A stretch of 64,000 nucleotides of DNA, taken from assembly GCA_950097015.1 (NCBI GenBank), contig CATNEN010000039.1, forward strand, positions 17,962,501 to 18,026,500. The letters are read 5' to 3'. The notes beneath the pieces are model-generated. The model ran no database searches. It was not told the DNA's origin and saw only the letters and a program-made list of their open reading frames with translations. Numbering within the stretch: the stretch's first letter is position 1; each line of letters starts with the position of its first letter. Shown piece by piece: positions 33,954-43,631 of the stretch. The DNA is from Macrostomum hystrix (lineage: Eukaryota > Platyhelminthes > Macrostomidae). The position numbers and the translations under genes are program-made.

Positions 33954-36900
33954 CTAAGGAAATGGATTACCACCGAAGGGATTTAGATGATGACTGGCGG
34001 CGGCTCGCCTGGGATCAAAGGCTGGGGGATAAAAGTTTGACAACAACTGGCTAGTCTGAGAATAGAAATCTGCCGGCCTGTAAGCGTTGGTTGCGGCGGC
34101 TGCCGCGGCTGCCGCGGCCGCGTGATGATGATGATGATGCTGAGAATGCTCAGTTGGACCTGCCGGCTGATGATGCTGATGCTGCTGTTGCTGCTGCTGA
34201 TGCTGATGCGCAGGCTGCTGATGATGGTGCTGGTGCTGCTGGTGCTGCTGATAATGAGCCGAGCGTTTATTGCCTACAGTCAGATCGCTAGCAGCCGATG
34301 CTGTTGAAGCTCCGGCCAAGGAGGCTGACGACACCGCAGCTGTTGAATGGTGATGCTGGTGATGCTGCTGGGCCGTGTGATAGGCCTCGCCTGTGGCAGC
34401 CGCTGCAGCCGCGGCAGCCGGCGGAAATACGGGCGGAAAATGATGACCGTAGGCTGCCACAGCGGCGTGATGATTGGCCTGCCAGCCGAAATAGTCAGAC
34501 GAGTACTGCGAGTACTGTTGGGCTCGCTGATAGACAAAGTTTAAGCCGTAGGGATCGTACTGCGACAGGAACTGATTGCCGTAGGTGTTGGCCGCAGCCG
34601 CCGCGGCCGCCTCGTACGGATTAAACGTAGGCGGCGCCGGAACTGCCGGCGGAGGCGGCGGAATTGGAGCCGCGGCTGCAGCCGGCGCGGCGACTGCCGA
34701 GGTTGCCGACGAGTCTCCGACGCTGACCGCCACGCCGCCGTAGGGGCTGGGATCGGAATGACCGCCGTAGCCGCTGCTGCCGCCCCATGGTGAGCTGAGG
34801 CCACCAGCACCAACAGAGCCCGGAGTTGCCGGATGATGCTGATGATGATGGTGCGCCGGCTGTAGCTGCTGCTGCGGCTGCTGTTGCGACAGATGATGCT
34901 GATAAACACTGGACTGAATGTGATGGAAATCATCCTTCTTCTTGTGATGCTGCTGATGAGTTAATGACTGCGGTGCCGGTGGCAGTGGCAGGGTAGTCAG
35001 TGGCATGGGAGCCGGCGGAGGCGGAAGAGTCAGCGGAACCGGCGCCTGGGGCAGAGCCAATTCGTTTAAGGAGCCGGCGTTGTCCAGATGCCGACGCTTG
35101 GTTCCGCTGCTGGCAACCGATGCTGACGACGACAATTGCTGATGCTGCTGCTGTTGATCAAACGAAGCTGCTGCAGTGAAATCGTCAGCCGAACCAGCAC
35201 CACCAACTGAGCCTGGCTGGTAGATCTTTCGTTTCTTGGGCAGGATCATGCTGCTGGAAGATGTGGCAGCTGCCGCCGCTGTCGCCGCCGCTTTAGCCTC
35301 GGCGGCTCGTTCGAGCACCGCGTCAACCTCCTGGCTGCTGATAGGCATTGACCCGCCAGCTTTGGCCATCAGACGGTGCATCATGTCGGCGGAGTTCTCG
35401 CCAACGGAATCTTCAGCAGCGACTGGGTGCGGTGAGTCCTCGGGCGACTGGTCGAGGTCAGCCGACGATTGCGCCAGGAACGGATGCACGCGGCTGGGAA
35501 ACTCGACTGGCTGCTTCACTGACTGAGCCTCGGCTGATTTGAATGGGCCAATCAGAGGCTCACTAGAATCTGAGACTTGCTGCTGCTGCTGACAGGCGGC
35601 ACCTGGCGAACTGCTTACTGGCTGCTGCTGACGAAGATGCTGATCGGTCTTGGCCTTTCTTTTCTTGTCTTTGCGATCTTTTTTGCGCTGCTGCTTATCT
35701 CTGTGATGCTGGCGCTTCTCGCGTTTCTTGTTTTTCTGCTTTAAAATCTGAGCATAGTCATCGTCGTAGCCCATCGGACGAGGACTGCCGCATTCTAATA
35801 ACTTCTGCTGACGAAACTGCTGCGGCTGCTGAGATACTTCGACTCGAGGAGTCTGCACAGTCAGCTTGCCCTCAGCTTCGAGACAACTCTGCTGCTGCTG
35901 CTGCTGTTGCTGCATTTGTTGTTGAAGCTGCTGTTGCTGAAGCTGATTGCTGAGTTTAAGCTTGAGCTTTATCGGAATCTGCGGATCTGAAGAACCAGAT
36001 AAAGCTGATGTTGGCGGCGTTGTCAGATCCTCCTGAGGCTGTTGAAGCTCCATTGCGGCAGCATCGGGTTTAAGAGGCTTAATTGATATCTTTGGAACTT
36101 TCGGAACTTCAGGCGCAGCCGGAACTTCAGCAGTGGCTACGGAGATAGACAAAGGTGGGACAATTTTCTGGGTCGACAAGTCTAGTAAAGCAGCAGCTGC
36201 GGCTGCTTCAGACTGATTTCGTCTGGCCCGCTTGCCGCCAGCGTCCGGCTCGAAGTCGAACTGGCCCCGAGTGCTGCCGCCGGCTGCGGAACCGCTGCCA
36301 GCAGCGCCGCTGCCAGTTTTAGCGCCGACGCTGCCGAAGTTTTGTTTAAATAAAAACCTTCGCCGATCCTCCCGGTCGGAAGAGAAGAATTTACGCTTAA
36401 TTGGACTGCCAGAGCTAACGCAGCTAGACGAAGTAGTTGGTGTCGGTGTTGTCGGCGTAGCCACCGGCCCAGAGGACTCCTTTGACTTACTGGCCTCGCG
36501 TCGTTCCAGCTTGGAAAGATTCATAGGGACGAATGCCGGCTTGGGCGGGGCCGGCGGAGGGGGCGGTGGTGGCGGCGGCTGAGGCGGCGGCAGCTGTGGA
36601 GACGACTGTATCCGAGAGGCCAGAGGAGAGGACAGCAGAAGCGGGGATGGCAGCTGGGGCTGAAGGTGCAGCTGTTGTTCAAATTGTTGCGGCGGCTGCT
36701 GCAACTGTAGTTGCGGAGAAGGTGGCGGCTTGGACCTGTTGATACCACCCTTGGCAATGATCTCAAGGGCCAGCGAGGGCTGCGGCGGCGGACTAGGACT
36801 TCGCTCTTCAATCAGTGGCGCCTGACGTCGATGATGCGACTGTTCGGCTAGCGACTCGCCGCCGCTGCCAGAACCAGAGCCGCCGAGCACGGCTCTGTTC

Positions 36901-39900
36901 CACAGGAAATTTGCCGCGTCGCCGATACCGCGCAAACCGCTGCCGGAGGCTTCCAGTAGGCCGATGCCTTCTCCAACACCGCTGACATCTTCGAGGGCAG
37001 CTGCAATTTCGTCGCCGGGTTTCAGCTCTGGCAACGGAGGTGGCTGCTGCTGCTGCTGTTTAGCGTCTTTAGTCCGACTAGATGCTGTATCAGGTGACTC
37101 CTTTGTGTCTTTATCACCTTTAGCGTCCCGCTTTGCATTATCGGTTGTTGCTTTGTCTGGACTAGTCTTAATATTCTTTCCAGCTGAGCTTCCAACCAAT
37201 GCAGCATTAGCGGTGACTTTTGAAGCTTCAACAGCTTCGTGCAGTTCAAGCTCGCATAGTCGAGCCCGCCTAGCTGAGAGTCGTTTTTCTCGACTAGTAA
37301 CAGGCTCGCCGTGCATTGGATGATGCTCGTACAGAAGCTGGTCGCTATCCTGACGCGAAACTCCGGAATTAGCTAACTTGCTGCCACCGCTGATCTTAGT
37401 AGGCGAATTGGATCCCGATGATAATGACGCTGTTGATGTTGCAGTTTTCTTTAAAACATTTGACTTGACGACCACCTGCTTTTCAGTATCGGCCGCTTCC
37501 GACTCGTTAGAGTCGTCCTCGCTGGAGTCGGTGTCAACGTCAGACAGTCTGCCAGCCTGGGCCGAGCGAGATCTAGATCCAGAGTGGCGACGTTTTTCAA
37601 CACTTTTCTCCGCGATACGTCGGGAAGTGCGAATGCTTTTACTACTGTTGCTACCGCCGCCAACTGAGGCAACCTCCGAGGTGGAAACCGATGACTGGGG
37701 ACGGCGCGATTCTCTAGAATCATCTCGCTTCAATTTATTAACTGATCGGGATCGTTCACTTCGTCTGAGTGAGCTAAAATGCGTTGATTCTTTAGTTGGC
37801 TCATCAAATACTTTCACTGGCTTTGAAGGTGATAGCTTGCTTCCCTTCTTTTTCTTCATTTTCTTTGACGAGGATTTAGACTTGCTGGAAGTTGCGATTG
37901 GCTTTAAATCTTCAATAGATTTGCTCTTGCCAGATACCTTAACCAGCTCTTTAACTGCTGGTTCAGGACCAAATTCTGAGGCATTGTTTTTCGAGCTTGA
38001 CTCTTTATCCTGTTTCTGCTTCCGCTCGCTGGATTCTGATCTAGTTGAAGACAAAGTCTCAGGTGCGGCGGACTTCTCCGACGTCGATAGCTTACTACGA
38101 TAAAGAGCAGACCGACTAGAAGCTTTCGGTTTGTCTAATTTAGCAGTGGCTGCCTCTTTAGACTTTGAGTCATTTGTCTCTGTGCCAAGAGAGGGTAACG
38201 GGTTTGACTTTTTGGCAGGCTCATGCAAACTCGATTTTTCTTTGCGTTTTACCAGCTCTTTAGTACGGGATTCTGAAGAAGTACCCTTAGTGGATTTGTG
38301 CGGCTTATCATCTGGCGCTAGTTTATCTTTTGATGAAGGGCCTGGCGGCGTAGCGTCAGTAGATCTACGCTTGTTTTGGGACCCTGACGAGGTGGAGGTA
38401 GCTGCAGAAGGGTCCTGTCGAGCTGCTGAAGTTGTCGTCTTTTTCCCTTGAAGCAACTTCTTTTTACTACTCAACCAATCTTCCTCCTTAGATTCAGATA
38501 CACAAGGTGGTATTGCTGAAGATTTTTTGATAAATGTATCAGTTGACGCTAACTGGCTGACTGGATCGGAAACCTCAGCTGTGGCAAGACAGGAAATATC
38601 GCCAAAGGGCAAGCCGGCACTCTCCGGTATGCTTACAACAGGACAAGAGTCACCAGCGGCGGCTAATTCAGCTAACTGCTGCAGCGTTGGTTGACTTATC
38701 GACGATGAGGAAGGCGGCGGAGGCGCCTGCGATGTCGGCGTTGTGACAGCTGGTCGCTGGTCAGAAGAGCATTTTGTTGGCGACGTAAGCCTGGATAACT
38801 CGCCAACATCGACAGCTTTAGCAGGTGTTGCAGCATCGGCAGCTTCGCCTGCTTTTAGTACTCCAGATATTGTGTCCTCCAAGCTAGAGAAGCCTACAAT
38901 GCCTTTCACAGCCTCTTCAATTTCGTCATTCTCAGATAATTTGTGAACGGCAGACTTAAGCGGTATGATCTCTTTAAATAGCTCAGTATCATCGCCAATT
39001 TCTGACTGCTGCTTGGCCGCGGAACTTGTGGCCTTCGCTTCTCGATCTTTTGCTGGAGTCGTTTTCTTGGATGTGCCACCGCGTTTCTCCGGAATACTAG
39101 TCTGCTGCAGCGCGGAAGATTTTTTCTTCGACTTACTCTTGTGCGCCTGAGCTGACTGCTGCTTGCCAGACGAAACGTTAGGTACTTCAACGGAGGTCGC
39201 CGATACCGAAACAGCTGGCTGATTCGTAGAAGACGATCCAGAAGCGGATGGAATAGGAGGCGTTGTCTTCGCTTTGTGATGCGACTTTTTAGCAGGCGAC
39301 ACAGCAGGCGCTGTCATCTTTAATGGCGTGGCGTTTGACTCAGTAGACACTGAAAGCTGGCTAGAAGCAGAAGCCGCTGAGGCAGCCCCACAGGTAGAAG
39401 CATCTGAATTTTTAGTTGTCGCCGACTTGGTTGGTGTTCGACTAGCCCCATGCGTCGTCTTGGAAGCAGGAGACGGCTGCGTCGGAGCTGAAGTTGTCGT
39501 AACAGCGTCACTGTTAAAATCATTCAGTGCAGCATTGAAATCATCGAAAGTGGTGGTATTCCAACACTGCTGTTGTTGTTGCTGCTGTTGCTGTCCAGTC
39601 GGATCCTGCGACAGTTGTTGTTGCTGGAGAGGTGGACAATGAATAACTGACTCAGCAGAATGCGACACTTCAGCAGGCGTTTGCTGTTCAATAACTCCGT
39701 CTTCTTGCGGTGGTTGAATAAGTCCCAGCTCGTGCAAGAATGACGACCCTTGTTGCGCGTCAACTAGGCCGCCGAGATCAGTCACCGTTGCTGACTGTTG
39801 CTCGCAGCCGACACCTTCAATCATTGGAGTACCAGAGTCTTGACTAGTTGAAATCATTACGGTGCTGCCTAAGTCCAGGTCAAGCGACAGGCCAGCCTCC

Positions 39901-42900
39901 TGGCAGGCGATAGCCAGAAGGTCGTGGCTAGGCAAGGCGGTGCCTTCCAGACTGCCAGCGCTAAGAGGCTGACCAGTTGAGAATACAACCGCAGTAGGGG
40001 CAGTTTGTGCCCAAGTAGTGGCAAATGTGGCACCAGGTGGAGCAGCAGCCCAGACGGCAGTGCCAGAGGAGTGATTGACTGGCATAGAGATCCCGGCACC
40101 AGCTAACAGAGACCCCATCGATGCGCACATTCCAATTGGAGTACCGACAACGACAGGCAGCGATTTGGACTGACTGACCGCCGCGAGTGCACCTGATGGC
40201 AGTTGCATCGCCATCGGCATGCCAGCTGGCATAGCGGCATGCATAGCAGTTGACGATGCTGTAACAGGCTGCGTTGGTTTTTTGGAAGCTGCCGTCGATG
40301 TTTTAGATTTCTTACCAGAAGTAGTGGATGCCGAAGTTGCAGACGCATTTTTGCTTGAAAGCTGTATTGGGGGCAGTTTAGTGCTCATATCAGTTTTTGG
40401 AGATGGTAGAATCGGTCGCATTGCAATGGGCTTCGGCGCTATCGTTCGTATTCTTCGGTTACTTGGCGTTGAAGCTGACGATGAAGCAGAGGCCGACTGC
40501 GACAGCTTCGAAGGTGTCGGTGCTGACTTTAAAGGCGTAGTCAGCTTTGCTGTTGACGTTGTCGCCGTAGTAGTTGCAACTGCTGTTGCAGCAGTAACAG
40601 AAAGTGGCACTGTTGATGACAACGATGGCTGAACAGTTGGCACGGCAGTTAGACCAGCGAAGCTAGACGGCAAAACGCCGGGTGGCAGGATAAACTGAAT
40701 CTGGCCGCTTGGTGTTATGGTTGCAGGAATGGAACCGGCTGCAGTCGAGGCACCACCACTAATTGAGCACACTGGGCCCTGGATAGCCGCTGTAGCTATG
40801 GTTGAGGCCGGTACTGCGGCAGCGGCGGTTACAACCGAAGCAATGCCGCTGTCTAGAGTGGTTTGCTGCTGCTGTTGTGGCGTGGTCGATGGGGTGCTAA
40901 CAGTCGCATCGGCGCATGCTCCGCCAGCTTCTTCGATCTCACTGAGACTCTTGAGAAAGCCACCAGCTGGGATGTAGTTCTGCGAGCTTGAGTCGTAGGA
41001 AGAGAAGCTCTGCGGACTGCCACTGGAGTCGGCCTGCGGATGTTGCATACCTGAGCCAGCGGTGCCACTGGTTGCACTGGTGCTAACAACTGCATTGCTA
41101 GTTAATGTGGGAGCGGCAGGAGCAGTGGTTACTGAATCAGTCGACGCTGGCTGAATGCTCTGTTTTAGCATTTTGTTTTCGGCTTCCAATTGCTCAAGGC
41201 GCCTCTTTAGAGCTGCTAATTCATCGGACGAAGATCCAGATGCCAATGCAGCCATTGCTTTTATATTGGCCAATGCGTCTGCAGTGGTGGACGCAATGCT
41301 AGCAGCTACGGGTGCAGCAGATTTTATTTGCAAAAGGGCTGGTGTAGACGTTGACGGCAAACTAACACTGCCTGACACGACTTCAGCACCAGCTTCGACT
41401 AATGACGTTACTTCGGCTTCAATATCAGCGGAACCAGATTGCCCTAAGGTTGTGGAAGTGCATAGAACAAGCTTAGACTCTGTGTCATCTTCGTCGCCGC
41501 TATCCTCTGACAGAGTTATGACATTAGTTAATTGATTGCCCCCACCAGACAGTTCTTTCATAAGATCGGTCTCGGTGTCCATAGGCGATTGCACTGCCTT
41601 AGCCAACTGGCCGTCGCCGCATAGTTCAGACATGTAATCGTCATCTGCTTCGCCCTCTGCAGCTGCGCCTGAGACATGCTTAGCTCCTTGCAATTCGGAC
41701 ATCAAATCTTCATTTTCTTCTTCACTGTCGCTAGCAGTTGCCTCCATAGAAGATGCAACTTTTAAGCACAAATCGGATAGTAATTGACTAACAGCACTAA
41801 AAGTATTGTCACTCTCTGTACGATTCTGAACTAATGAATATGCACCGGATGAAACAGCTTCATATTTAACTATTGAAGCCACGGGAAAGCTTAGAGATTT
41901 TTCAGGTGCTTCAGCAACAATGGTCTGAGAGTCACGAGTCTCAATTAGTCCTTCGTCACCTAAATTGGCATCGGTTTTAAAGTGAGATTTGTTAGCAGAT
42001 TCGGATGGTAATTGAATATTGTTAACTGTATCTATATCAGATAAGTCTGTGGGCTCAGCTTTGTTAGTCTCATTGTCTGGTAAATCGTCGAGAGTCAGCG
42101 TGGCCTCCTGGATATCTGCATCGCTTTCCGATGTTTCAGGAGATTTTTGGAAATCGATCTCTATTTGATGGTGATCATTCTCACTAGACTGAGCTGCTGC
42201 TGCTGCTTTTTGGTTGTGCTGCTGCTCTGTCTGAAGCTCCCCTGATATTTGCGAACTATCTTCTTCACAATGCTGCGGTTCATGTTCAGACTGCTTCTTT
42301 ACAAAATCAGTAACGTCGTGTTGTTCAATTGTAAGATCTGGTGAATTGCTATCCGATGAGCAATAATCTTCTACAATTGACACTGCAGTTGGAAGTTGTT
42401 CGAAATGAAACTTATTCGATTCGTTATCAGTGTCTCCACTTCTGTTCGCTTGTAATTCCAGATTTAAATCAGAATAGCGAGATTGGCCTGAAAAAGTCGG
42501 AGATAGTTTTGTCTTCTGCGTCGATGTTAGATGCTGTGAGCTGCCATCTTGGTCTTCTTTACAAACTGATTCTTGTGAGGCGTCGATTCGATAGTTTTGC
42601 ACTTCGACCGCAACTGCAACTGGAGAGATGTGCTGTTCTTTTATCGCTAATCTGTTTTCTGATGCGATCTCAGATCGCTGAATCTCTTCCGAGTTTCCAC
42701 TGACTATAAGGTTTTGAGCAGGAGAGGAATCCATATTTCTTGAAGTATGGGGTTTGGTGGAATCGCGCTTATCAGATGCGAAAGTCTGTTTAACTTCTAA
42801 AACTGGCTCCACCTGATCATTTGACTTATCGATTCGCAATTGTTCGACTGCTACTGACTGGTCGACTTTCTCTTCTATTGAGCCTGTTATGGGCGTTGGC

Positions 42901-43631
42901 GCATTGTGTTCAATTGACACACTTTCTACAAAATCAGGGTTCTCCAGTGGCGCCGGAGGGTGCATATCTTTTATTAGTTCGATTAATGATTCAGTAGAAA
43001 AATTCGACTCTTGTGTAGCCTGAGTCTGCTGATCTGCGATCCGTTCCAAATTCTTTGGGGAATCAGGCAAGTCTTGCATGTCTTTAAGAAATCTGTGCGA
43101 CTGAGACTGATCATTCGTTTCAAGCCGTTGGTGATCTTGAGATACTTGCTCAGCATCATCAGGCTGCAATGCTTCACCAGCGTCATCATCAGGCGAGAGA
43201 GCATCGGCATCAACCGTCGATGACACACTATCGTCGTCGGCTTTCGGGGACAGTTTTTCTTGAACGATGTTAAGTGCAACTGGTTCGTTAAACTGCGATG
43301 TCTCTGAATCGCTAGAATCCCGACTATTTGATGATTCGTCAGCAGCCTCTACAGAGCATCGCTTAATAGAAGCGCTACAGCTGGATTGTGGCACATTTAA
43401 AGTCGGTGACGGAGCACCAATGATATGGTTATCAGATTCAACTGTCAAGCAGACTTCAGACACCATCTGACAGACGCGGTTAATAACTTCTCTAACAACA
43501 GCCTCGGTTCCGTTGATATCATCACCTTCTTTATCTTTAATAATGGCTGGGTCATAATTTTCGCAACCAGCCACCGAATCTGCGCCTAATTGCTTAGTGT
43601 GCTTCTCATCAGGAGCGGCTAAGTTCGACAT
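33954..43631 (-). CDS. Giant single-exon low-complexity nuclear-type protein, 3225 aa
   Basis: One uninterrupted frame from ATG at 43631 to TAG at 33954. Residues 1 to about 620 are acidic and rich in S, E, Q and D. At about 640-700 a motif recurs three times (DLMSELQG, DYMSELCG, DLMKELSG). A leucine-zipper-like coiled coil (LKRRLEQLEAENKMLKQ) lies near 810. Long Ser/Thr/Ala/Pro regions with Q runs follow, then Lys/Ser/Arg-rich stretches, a polyproline segment near 2350 followed by PAFVPMNLSKLERRE, and a very basic block near 2630-2665 (KKREKRQHHRDKQQRKK). The C-terminal 400 residues are Q, H and A homopolymers with Tyr-rich pieces (QYDPYGLNFVYQRA). Composition suggests a chromatin or transcription cofactor with disordered activation-type regions. 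No named family is recognised. A 9.7-kb frame with no stop and typical biased coding composition cannot be chance. The contrast with multi-exon neighbours is striking. Confidence 0.92.
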   Translation of the reverse strand: MSNLAAPDEKHTKQLGADSVAGCENYDPAIIKDKEGDDINGTEAVVREVINRVCQMVSEVCLTVESDNHIIGAPSPTLNVPQSSCSASIKRCSVEAADESSNSRDSSDSETSQFNEPVALNIVQEKLSPKADDDSVSSTVDADALSPDDDAGEALQPDDAEQVSQDHQRLETNDQSQSHRFLKDMQDLPDSPKNLERIADQQTQATQESNFSTESLIELIKDMHPPAPLENPDFVESVSIEHNAPTPITGSIEEKVDQSVAVEQLRIDKSNDQVEPVLEVKQTFASDKRDSTKPHTSRNMDSSPAQNLIVSGNSEEIQRSEIASENRLAIKEQHISPVAVAVEVQNYRIDASQESVCKEDQDGSSQHLTSTQKTKLSPTFSGQSRYSDLNLELQANRSGDTDNESNKFHFEQLPTAVSIVEDYCSSDSNSPDLTIEQHDVTDFVKKQSEHEPQHCEEDSSQISGELQTEQQHNQKAAAAAQSSENDHHQIEIDFQKSPETSESDADIQEATLTLDDLPDNETNKAEPTDLSDIDTVNNIQLPSESANKSHFKTDANLGDEGLIETRDSQTIVAEAPEKSLSFPVASIVKYEAVSSGAYSLVQNRTESDNTFSAVSQLLSDLCLKVASSMEATASDSEEENEDLMSELQGAKHVSGAAAEGEADDDYMSELCGDGQLAKAVQSPMDTETDLMKELSGGGNQLTNVITLSEDSGDEDDTESKLVLCTSTTLGQSGSADIEAEVTSLVEAGAEVVSGSVSLPSTSTPALLQIKSAAPVAASIASTTADALANIKAMAALASGSSSDELAALKRRLEQLEAENKMLKQSIQPASTDSVTTAPAAPTLTSNAVVSTSATSGTAGSGMQHPQADSSGSPQSFSSYDSSSQNYIPAGGFLKSLSEIEEAGGACADATVSTPSTTPQQQQQTTLDSGIASVVTAAAAVPASTIATAAIQGPVCSISGGASTAAGSIPATITPSGQIQFILPPGVLPSSFAGLTAVPTVQPSLSSTVPLSVTAATAVATTTATTSTAKLTTPLKSAPTPSKLSQSASASSSASTPSNRRIRTIAPKPIAMRPILPSPKTDMSTKLPPIQLSSKNASATSASTTSGKKSKTSTAASKKPTQPVTASSTAMHAAMPAGMPMAMQLPSGALAAVSQSKSLPVVVGTPIGMCASMGSLLAGAGISMPVNHSSGTAVWAAAPPGATFATTWAQTAPTAVVFSTGQPLSAGSLEGTALPSHDLLAIACQEAGLSLDLDLGSTVMISTSQDSGTPMIEGVGCEQQSATVTDLGGLVDAQQGSSFLHELGLIQPPQEDGVIEQQTPAEVSHSAESVIHCPPLQQQQLSQDPTGQQQQQQQQQCWNTTTFDDFNAALNDFNSDAVTTTSAPTQPSPASKTTHGASRTPTKSATTKNSDASTCGAASAASASSQLSVSTESNATPLKMTAPAVSPAKKSHHKAKTTPPIPSASGSSSTNQPAVSVSATSVEVPNVSSGKQQSAQAHKSKSKKKSSALQQTSIPEKRGGTSKKTTPAKDREAKATSSAAKQQSEIGDDTELFKEIIPLKSAVHKLSENDEIEEAVKGIVGFSSLEDTISGVLKAGEAADAATPAKAVDVGELSRLTSPTKCSSDQRPAVTTPTSQAPPPPSSSSISQPTLQQLAELAAAGDSCPVVSIPESAGLPFGDISCLATAEVSDPVSQLASTDTFIKKSSAIPPCVSESKEEDWLSSKKKLLQGKKTTTSAARQDPSAATSTSSGSQNKRRSTDATPPGPSSKDKLAPDDKPHKSTKGTSSESRTKELVKRKEKSSLHEPAKKSNPLPSLGTETNDSKSKEAATAKLDKPKASSRSALYRSKLSTSEKSAAPETLSSTRSESSERKQKQDKESSSKNNASEFGPEPAVKELVKVSGKSKSIEDLKPIATSSKSKSSSKKMKKKKGSKLSPSKPVKVFDEPTKESTHFSSLRRSERSRSVNKLKRDDSRESRRPQSSVSTSEVASVGGGSNSSKSIRTSRRIAEKSVEKRRHSGSRSRSAQAGRLSDVDTDSSEDDSNESEAADTEKQVVVKSNVLKKTATSTASLSSGSNSPTKISGGSKLANSGVSRQDSDQLLYEHHPMHGEPVTSREKRLSARRARLCELELHEAVEASKVTANAALVGSSAGKNIKTSPDKATTDNAKRDAKGDKDTKESPDTASSRTKDAKQQQQQPPPLPELKPGDEIAAALEDVSGVGEGIGLLEASGSGLRGIGDAANFLWNRAVLGGSGSGSGGESLAEQSHHRRQAPLIEERSPSPPPQPSLALEIIAKGGINRSKPPPSPQLQLQQPPQQFEQQLHLQPQLPSPLLLSSPLASRIQSSPQLPPPQPPPPPPPPPAPPKPAFVPMNLSKLERREASKSKESSGPVATPTTPTPTTSSSCVSSGSPIKRKFFSSDREDRRRFLFKQNFGSVGAKTGSGAAGSGSAAGGSTRGQFDFEPDAGGKRARRNQSEAAAAAALLDLSTQKIVPPLSISVATAEVPAAPEVPKVPKISIKPLKPDAAAMELQQPQEDLTTPPTSALSGSSDPQIPIKLKLKLSNQLQQQQLQQQMQQQQQQQQSCLEAEGKLTVQTPRVEVSQQPQQFRQQKLLECGSPRPMGYDDDYAQILKQKNKKREKRQHHRDKQQRKKDRKDKKRKAKTDQHLRQQQPVSSSPGAACQQQQQVSDSSEPLIGPFKSAEAQSVKQPVEFPSRVHPFLAQSSADLDQSPEDSPHPVAAEDSVGENSADMMHRLMAKAGGSMPISSQEVDAVLERAAEAKAAATAAAAATSSSSMILPKKRKIYQPGSVGGAGSADDFTAAASFDQQQQHQQLSSSASVASSGTKRRHLDNAGSLNELALPQAPVPLTLPPPPAPMPLTTLPLPPAPQSLTHQQHHKKKDDFHHIQSSVYQHHLSQQQPQQQLQPAHHHHQHHPATPGSVGAGGLSSPWGGSSGYGGHSDPSPYGGVAVSVGDSSATSAVAAPAAAAAPIPPPPPAVPAPPTFNPYEAAAAAAANTYGNQFLSQYDPYGLNFVYQRAQQYSQYSSDYFGWQANHHAAVAAYGHHFPPVFPPAAAAAAAATGEAYHTAQQHHQHHHSTAAVSSASLAGASTASAASDLTVGNKRSAHYQQHQQHQHHHQQPAHQHQQQQQQHQHHQPAGPTEHSQHHHHHHAAAAAAAAAATNAYRPADFYSQTSQLLSNFYPPAFDPRRAAASHHLNPFGGNPFP

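Noticed and set aside
42341-42703. Several plus-strand frames of 60-240 residues inside the giant gene
   Set aside because: Antisense shadows of the 3225-codon frame with no splice or promoter support.
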